A DNA stretch of 64,000 nt, taken from contig NZ_KQ947475.1 in the NCBI RefSeq assembly GCF_001506075.1, positions 2,523,595-2,587,594 on the forward strand, written 5' to 3'. A model generated the notes under the pieces. That model was not told where the DNA came from and did not search any database. It worked only from the letters and a program-made list of their open reading frames with translations. Position numbers and translations under genes: made by a program. This DNA comes from Vibrio sp. MEBiC08052. Its GTDB lineage: Bacteria > Pseudomonadota > Gammaproteobacteria > Enterobacterales > Vibrionaceae. The first letter of the stretch is position 1; each line of letters opens with the position of its first letter. This document shows positions 59,801 through 64,000 of this stretch, piece after piece.

Positions 59801-60506
59801 TCTCAACGATACGTTGCAAGTTATCTTGATGCAGTTGTGCAAGGCTGGCATCCATCGCGCTGACAGAAAGAGACAGCGGATGACCACTCAGATAGGAGCC
59901 AATTTGTGCGAGTAAAGCGTTTGGTGTCGGCCATAAGTGACGAACTTCAGCAGCCAGCTCAACCGACAGCGGATAAAACTGGCGTCGCCAGTAATCCGCC
60001 ACCACCTGTGCTTTGAGACGACTTTCATCGGTAATGAACTCATGATGGAAACGGCTGCCTGATTCAAACGCATTTTGCACTAACATCCGCTGACAGAAGC
60101 CGTGAATGGTATAAACCGCCATCGTATCCATCTCCCGCTCTGCCTGAAGCAAAATACTGTCAGCCTCAGTATGAGCAGGGATTTCATCGAGAAGGGATTG
60201 CAGCAGAGGGTCATCACTATGATGCCGGGCAAACGCCAGCCGGGCTTCATGAATCCGGGCACGAATCCGTCCTTTCAATTCTGCGGTGGCCGCTTCGGTA
60301 AATGTCACCACTAAAATTTGATCTACCCGCAACGGGGTAGCGTGTCGGTTCTGTGCGTCACCATGCCCCAACAACAGACGCAAGTAGAGCCCGGCAATCG
60401 TAAATGTTTTTCCCGTCCCTGCGGATGCCTCAATTAAACGCATCCCATGCAACGGAAATCGCATTGGTTCCAGCGGGATCATGGCATCAGATGTTGTGTG
60501 ACTCAT
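56877..60506 (-). CDS. recB: Exodeoxyribonuclease V subunit beta (RecB)
   Basis: RecB is the 3'-5' helicase and the nuclease of RecBCD. I start at the ATG at 60506 (1209 residues, MSHTTSDAM), not the TTG 18 bases upstream. Walker A is EASAGTGKT with K33. Helicase motifs include MIDEFQDTDPLQ and VTIHKSKGLEYDLVFLPF. The C-terminal nuclease has the D-x-K signature in YYVLDWKSNHLG and an upstream GFIDLVFEYQG aspartate. It follows recC by 326 bases and overlaps recD by four bases. Confidence 0.96.
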   Translation of the reverse strand: MSHTTSDAMIPLEPMRFPLHGMRLIEASAGTGKTFTIAGLYLRLLLGHGDAQNRHATPLRVDQILVVTFTEAATAELKGRIRARIHEARLAFARHHSDDPLLQSLLDEIPAHTEADSILLQAEREMDTMAVYTIHGFCQRMLVQNAFESGSRFHHEFITDESRLKAQVVADYWRRQFYPLSVELAAEVRHLWPTPNALLAQIGSYLSGHPLSLSVSAMDASLAQLHQDNLQRIVEMKTQWRRYQSEIDACIAESGVNRRVYTKKSRPQWIEQVSQWAEAETDSYRVPEQLSRFSQQVLYEKTPTGTPPEHPLFEIIDDFLATPVSIEAPLKAHAIETCRYLLAKAKSEQQWLSFDDLLSQLSSALDLDTSGLLAQRIRMLYPVAMIDEFQDTDPLQYHIFSHIYASHPDCGLLMIGDPKQAIYAFRGADIFTYIKARRQVRSHFTLATNWRSGQSMIDAVNRLFASSDSPFLHDADIPFIQVSAPPEAQQRQWQLYQQVQPAMTYWWPEDVEPDAVMTKGEYEQVMANATAAQIQMILQAAQDGEGHLYTKNGQKNIEPGHIAVLVRTGREGRLIKEALARQDIASVYLSNRESVFASDIAVDIQRLLQAVLTPEQERPLRAALASPLFGLEIHDLDALNRNESLWDWVVQEFRHYRTIWSERGILPMLRAVLYQRHLAERWLALKGGERLLTDYLHIGELLQQAGAEIESDHGLLRWLTQSMIDVAQGSHPETSIQRLESEKNLVQIVTIHKSKGLEYDLVFLPFVMSFREAKEARYYDETQDRIVLDMTRKEEALAKAEKERLAEDLRLLYVALTRSVYGCYVGIASLKGRSGKGPSSAHLSAIGYLLQQGEPGDAGLLRQGIALQCDPDGHSVVDVPPQLPESPLSRVDAPQQTLTAQQKRHPIERAWRMTSYSNLVKQSGHGTFLDATQEVPGFDLDSAGEVDEYLFDPEEQTIFTFPKGATAGTFLHSLFEQIEFTEGSDSAANVTMIQNLMDSAAIAESWQPVLQQMLTHVLQTPLDGKKLRLGQIPAQQRLVEMEFLLPIDKLRSPLLNRILKRYDALSAQAGELNFAQVEGMLKGFIDLVFEYQGRYYVLDWKSNHLGNQVEDYSPSRLNAAMVEHRYDFQYQIYTLALHRFLASRLVDYTYEQHFGGVYYLFLRGMDGQTSSGVFAHRPKFALISALDRFFAGEDDNMRTTQEGQMELDL

Positions 60507-60832
60507 ACCCGTTCTTTTCTCCAAGTTAACCGTCGGTTCAGCATAATGGAGTGTGATCTAAGCAATAGAATTGACATAAATCGATTCACGCCTGTTATGC
60601 CTGACAAGAGAGTGAGATCTGATTCACGGATAACTAACTCTTTCATCATTAATATCTCGTTCCGAGTTGAACACCACTCTCAGATGAATGGCATGTCCGA
60701 CTCACCGAATTGTGGTCCCTCTGACCTGTGGCCGTACAGCAAACACCCTACACAAAATAACGATTTCCTGGCGGCCACCCACTTTCCTCTGTGCACCATC
60801 TCGAACTGATCGCTTTGGTGATATTGTGAACG
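60507..60832. other. recC-recB intergenic region
   Basis: No gene or clear terminator is seen. In E. coli ptrA lies here; in this window it is absent. A recB promoter on the minus strand is expected, but I could not define one. Confidence 0.5.
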
Positions 60833-63800
60833 TCACTGTTCGTCTGGATGCTTTTCTGCCCACTCTTTTGCCCAAAGCATGGGGGGCTGCAAAACCTGTG
60901 CGGCATAAGAACGTACCACCTGACTTAAAGTCTCTGACCACTGCGGCCAGACGCGGGCAATATACGCATTTTGCCCTTCACCGCCAACCACGCTAAAGTC
61001 ATTACCGATGAAAGCCTCTTGCATTTTTTTCGCTGCTTTTTCCTCATCTTCATGCCATTCCCGCTGACGGTTGAAACCCGCTTCAATCCCAGCCAACGCC
61101 ACTTGCGGAAAATAAGCTAAAGGCTGATTCATGCCTTCGATGTAGAGACGGACGAACTCTTCCAGATAGGTTTGGGCTTGCCGGGCAGCGATTGGCGGAT
61201 AGTAAAGATGCTGAACCCCATTTTTGCGCTCATAACCGATAAGATGAGTCGGACAGGATTCACCCATCACCGCGACAGCAAGATGATCCAGCCATGCCGA
61301 CAAATAATCCTGCGCCCGGATTCGACCCACCCGATAGCGCACCAGACCGGATTGAAAATAACGGGTCACCCAGCCGAGCAATTGAATCGGGCGCTCAGCG
61401 CCTAAAACCGTGGTGGTGAGATTGAGCTCACAGTCGGACTTCGGCTGCTGACACAGACTATCAATGACTTCTGTCAGCGCCAGCGCTTGTTCATAATTCT
61501 CTCGGAATTCAAGTTCACCAAAAGCCCCGACCGGGAGTTGTCCTTGTGCCCGTTTTGCTTGAATAAAATACTCAACCTGTTGAGCTTGCGACAATTGCGC
61601 AGCCGTGCTCGAATGACTTGTCTGCTCAGAAGCAGTGCGACGTGCCTCAAGCAGGATAGCCACTAATTCATCCAGCAGTTGATAACGGGCCAGACCATTG
61701 AGTGAAAACGGCTCTTCATCTTGTAATGACACCAACTCATTTTCGAACCAAACCCGTAAGCGACGGTTGAAAAAATACTGAACGGGCAAACGCCAGAAAC
61801 GCTGTAGTTCAACAAAGTCCAGTTCCAACGGAAATGTCACATCCGCGAAAAAGTCAGGTAATGGCGACGTCTCTGCCATTGGCGAGGGTAACGCCGTCCC
61901 CGTCGCGGCCGGCAGCCACTCCCGGGCATAACTCCCATGTGGACCGGCAAATGCGTCAGGACTGTACGGCACCATCGGATGAGAACAAGTCAAGTGTTGG
62001 ACCAGACGCTCACCGGAGATATCACTGGCAAACGCTTGATCCCCGTCCAGACAGTAATTCTGATGGCAATATGCCACCAGCTCACTCACCAGAACCGATG
62101 GCAAACTGATACTATTATCTTGCACAGAACGTCCGACATAACTGATATAAAGACGCTCCCGGGCGGAGAGCAATGCCTCCAGAAACAGATAGCGATCATC
62201 GTCCCGCCGCGAACGATCCCCGGGGCGAGCCTGCTCGATCATTAAGTCAAAGCCCTCGGCTGGCACCGTTCGGGGGTAAATCCCATCGTTCATTCCCAGT
62301 AAGCACACCACCCGAAAAGGAATCGAGCGCATCGGCATCAAGGTACAGAAGTTGACTTGGCCGGCTAAAAAACGCTGACTGACCCGGGCATTGGATAACT
62401 GCCCGGCAAGATAGTGATATAAAATGTCCGGAGCGATGGGTTCCTGATAGTGAGCGTCCTGCAATTGTTCCTGAAGGTGGTTGAGTGTATCGCGGATGTG
62501 CTGAAAGCTGACTTCCTCTTCCACCGCAGCAACAAAAAAATCATCGAGCAAGGCATGCAGTAACTCGCGCCATTCAGCAACCGGTAATGTCTGTCGCAGT
62601 TGCCGGCGGTAATCGCGAATCCGGCCGATAAACGCAGCCAGTTTTCCGGCCAGCTCAGCGTCGAGCCCCTGAATTTCGTTATACGGGGCAACATTGTGGT
62701 CACCCAGTTCCAGCATGGTTGCTGAATCGGACATCGCATAGCCGGCAAGCATTCGGTCAATCCCGAATTCCCACGTGTTCTGTCGCGTCGGCGGTAAATC
62801 GAATTCGCTCGCCGTCTGCTCATTCAATCCCCAACGAATTCCGGAGGCTTCAACCCAACCTTTTGCCTGTAAAAATTCGGCTTCATTAATATCAAAACGC
62901 GCCATCATCGTCGGGGTTTCCAACAATTCAAGTAACTCAGAAGCCAGACAACGGGAACGCGGCAGTTGGAGCAACCGCATGAAGGCCTGCAAAACCGGGG
63001 ATTCTTGATCCGCAGTGCGATCAGAGATAGAAAAAGGGATATAGCGCTCGGCAGATGCATTGCCGAATACCGCTTCAATCACCGGACTATAAGTATTGAT
63101 ATCGGCAACCATCACAATCACATCGCGGGGGTTGATCTCAGGGTTGCGGTCAAACAGTGACAACAGTTCATCATGCAGCACTTCCACTTCTCTCAGCGGA
63201 CTATGGCACTGATGGATCGATAAAGAATCATCACCGTTGTCAATCTTCTGTTTGTGCTCGCTGGAGGTCAGAATCTGATCGTCCTGATGCTCTTCGAGAT
63301 GGAAGATATCGGCCTGAATCTGGTGTAACAGCGTATCCCGGGGGGGGACAATAAAAAACTCATGCTCTTCGCTCTCGATCTGCGACAGCAGATAAAGATT
63401 ATCCCGGCCAAGTTTCCCCATCGATGCCAGCAAGCTATTGCCCACCGCATGTTGCAAATGCAGTTCATCCTCAAGATTAGCATCGATACCCCCTTTTAAC
63501 GGTGAACGCTCATCACCGGTAACCCATCGACCTTCTTGTAATATAATCTGCTTACGCTTCAGACTTGCGACACGGGCCAGATATTTTCGGTCCCGGATTT
63601 CCCCCCAATAATGCTGACACGGATTGGTCAGCATCAGGTGGACATCCGTCTGCTCACCCAGTGCTTGCAGCGCATCCAGATAACGAGGCGGCAACGCCGT
63701 TATACCAAAAATAAACAACCGCTTGGGCAGCACCCCGTCCGGAATCTGAGTCTGTTGTAACTGTTCGATAAACTGTTGATACAAATTGCCCCGATGATAA

Positions 63801-64000
63801 TGGGACTGCCCCAACCGCTTGGTGTCCTCAAACAAACGTTGCCACAATATCGGTTGCCACGGATGACGTTCAGCCAGTGATTCAATCGTTTTATCGGCTT
63901 CCCAACACTCGATCCAGTCGGGACGATAAACCAGGTAACCATCGAAAATATCGGCAATTTTTTCAGCCAGCTGAAAACATTTCAATGCAGAATCATCATC
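60833..64000 (-). CDS. recC: Exodeoxyribonuclease V subunit gamma (RecC), partial
   Basis: RecC recognises Chi and holds the RecB and RecD motors. The window contains 1056 codons ending at TGA (60833-60835); the frame is open at position 64000, so about the first 110-130 residues are missing compared with the 1122-residue E. coli protein. The first residues in view (DDDSALKCFQLAEKIADIFD) line up with the internal region of E. coli RecC before its YLVYRPDW motif, and YLVYRPDWIECWE follows here. GKLGRDNLYLLSQ and HSPLREVEVLHDELL are further diagnostic blocks. Confidence 0.95.
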   Translation of the reverse strand, partial: DDDSALKCFQLAEKIADIFDGYLVYRPDWIECWEADKTIESLAERHPWQPILWQRLFEDTKRLGQSHYHRGNLYQQFIEQLQQTQIPDGVLPKRLFIFGITALPPRYLDALQALGEQTDVHLMLTNPCQHYWGEIRDRKYLARVASLKRKQIILQEGRWVTGDERSPLKGGIDANLEDELHLQHAVGNSLLASMGKLGRDNLYLLSQIESEEHEFFIVPPRDTLLHQIQADIFHLEEHQDDQILTSSEHKQKIDNGDDSLSIHQCHSPLREVEVLHDELLSLFDRNPEINPRDVIVMVADINTYSPVIEAVFGNASAERYIPFSISDRTADQESPVLQAFMRLLQLPRSRCLASELLELLETPTMMARFDINEAEFLQAKGWVEASGIRWGLNEQTASEFDLPPTRQNTWEFGIDRMLAGYAMSDSATMLELGDHNVAPYNEIQGLDAELAGKLAAFIGRIRDYRRQLRQTLPVAEWRELLHALLDDFFVAAVEEEVSFQHIRDTLNHLQEQLQDAHYQEPIAPDILYHYLAGQLSNARVSQRFLAGQVNFCTLMPMRSIPFRVVCLLGMNDGIYPRTVPAEGFDLMIEQARPGDRSRRDDDRYLFLEALLSARERLYISYVGRSVQDNSISLPSVLVSELVAYCHQNYCLDGDQAFASDISGERLVQHLTCSHPMVPYSPDAFAGPHGSYAREWLPAATGTALPSPMAETSPLPDFFADVTFPLELDFVELQRFWRLPVQYFFNRRLRVWFENELVSLQDEEPFSLNGLARYQLLDELVAILLEARRTASEQTSHSSTAAQLSQAQQVEYFIQAKRAQGQLPVGAFGELEFRENYEQALALTEVIDSLCQQPKSDCELNLTTTVLGAERPIQLLGWVTRYFQSGLVRYRVGRIRAQDYLSAWLDHLAVAVMGESCPTHLIGYERKNGVQHLYYPPIAARQAQTYLEEFVRLYIEGMNQPLAYFPQVALAGIEAGFNRQREWHEDEEKAAKKMQEAFIGNDFSVVGGEGQNAYIARVWPQWSETLSQVVRSYAAQVLQPPMLWAKEWAEKHPDEQ

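Noticed and set aside
1..64000. Mobile elements, CRISPR arrays, toxin-antitoxin or phage-defence islands
   Set aside because: No transposase, integrase, regularly spaced repeats or defence-like gene clusters were seen. Genes are almost all housekeeping with conserved order.

Overview
The window is an ordinary stretch of gammaproteobacterial chromosome, almost certainly from a Vibrio or a close relative in the Vibrionaceae. The grounds are a complete Na+-translocating NADH:quinone reductase operon (nqrA-F) next to bolA, a ribD-ribE-ribBA-ribH-nusB-thiL-pgpA operon with a RibB carrying a degenerate RibA half, a crl/frsA pair beside proBA, and a gene order that, from memory, follows Vibrio cholerae chromosome I closely. 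It holds about 57 protein genes. I see no rRNA, tRNA, CRISPR array, IS element or prophage. Both ends cut through genes: bamA on the left (C-terminus missing) and recC on the right (N-terminus missing).

Layout. 1-9.4 kb, minus strand: outer-membrane assembly, isoprenoid, lipid and translation genes (bamA, rseP, dxr, cdsA, uppS, frr, pyrH, tsf, rpsB), with stem-loop terminators between several of them and a t44-like autoregulatory leader before rpsB. 9.4-13.6 kb, plus strand: map, glnD and a UPF0325 gene. 13.6-19.8 kb, minus strand: the riboflavin/nusB/thiL/pgpA operon headed by nrdR. 19.9-24.2 kb, minus strand: proBA, crl, frsA. 24.2-26.1 kb, minus strand: a purine permease-gpt salvage operon behind a strong PurR-type operator. 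26.2-26.5 kb, minus strand: a candidate small RNA with its own promoter and terminator. 26.8-30.0 kb, plus strand: pepD and a retropepsin-like/rimK pair. 30.1-36.0 kb: an NSS transporter, dinB with an SOS box, a DMT exporter with a divergent LysR regulator, and a spore-photoproduct-lyase-like radical SAM gene with its own perfect LexA box. 36.3-42.6 kb, minus strand: nqrM and nqrF-A, without apbE between nqrF and nqrM. 43.1-50.2 kb: bolA, then rlmG, a lipoprotein-cyclophilin-ampG cluster, panE, yajL and csdA on the plus strand. 50.3-52.8 kb, minus strand: csdE, tcdA, mltA. 53.0-54.7 kb, plus strand: argA behind an ARG box and a 61-residue orphan. 54.8-64 kb, minus strand: recD, recB, recC.

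How the parts work together. The left block joins envelope biogenesis to translation. The nqr block makes the respiratory sodium pump, with NqrM for its maturation. The csdA/csdE/tcdA set supplies sulfur transfer and the t6A-to-ct6A tRNA cyclisation. The recBCD set repairs double-strand breaks. Two separate LexA boxes bracket the 31.7-36.1 kb accessory-looking segment.

I did not find a convincing new multi-gene system. The most useful leads are the LexA-controlled radical SAM gene, the candidate sRNA at 26228-26458, the 38-bp palindromic dinB operator and the missing apbE.
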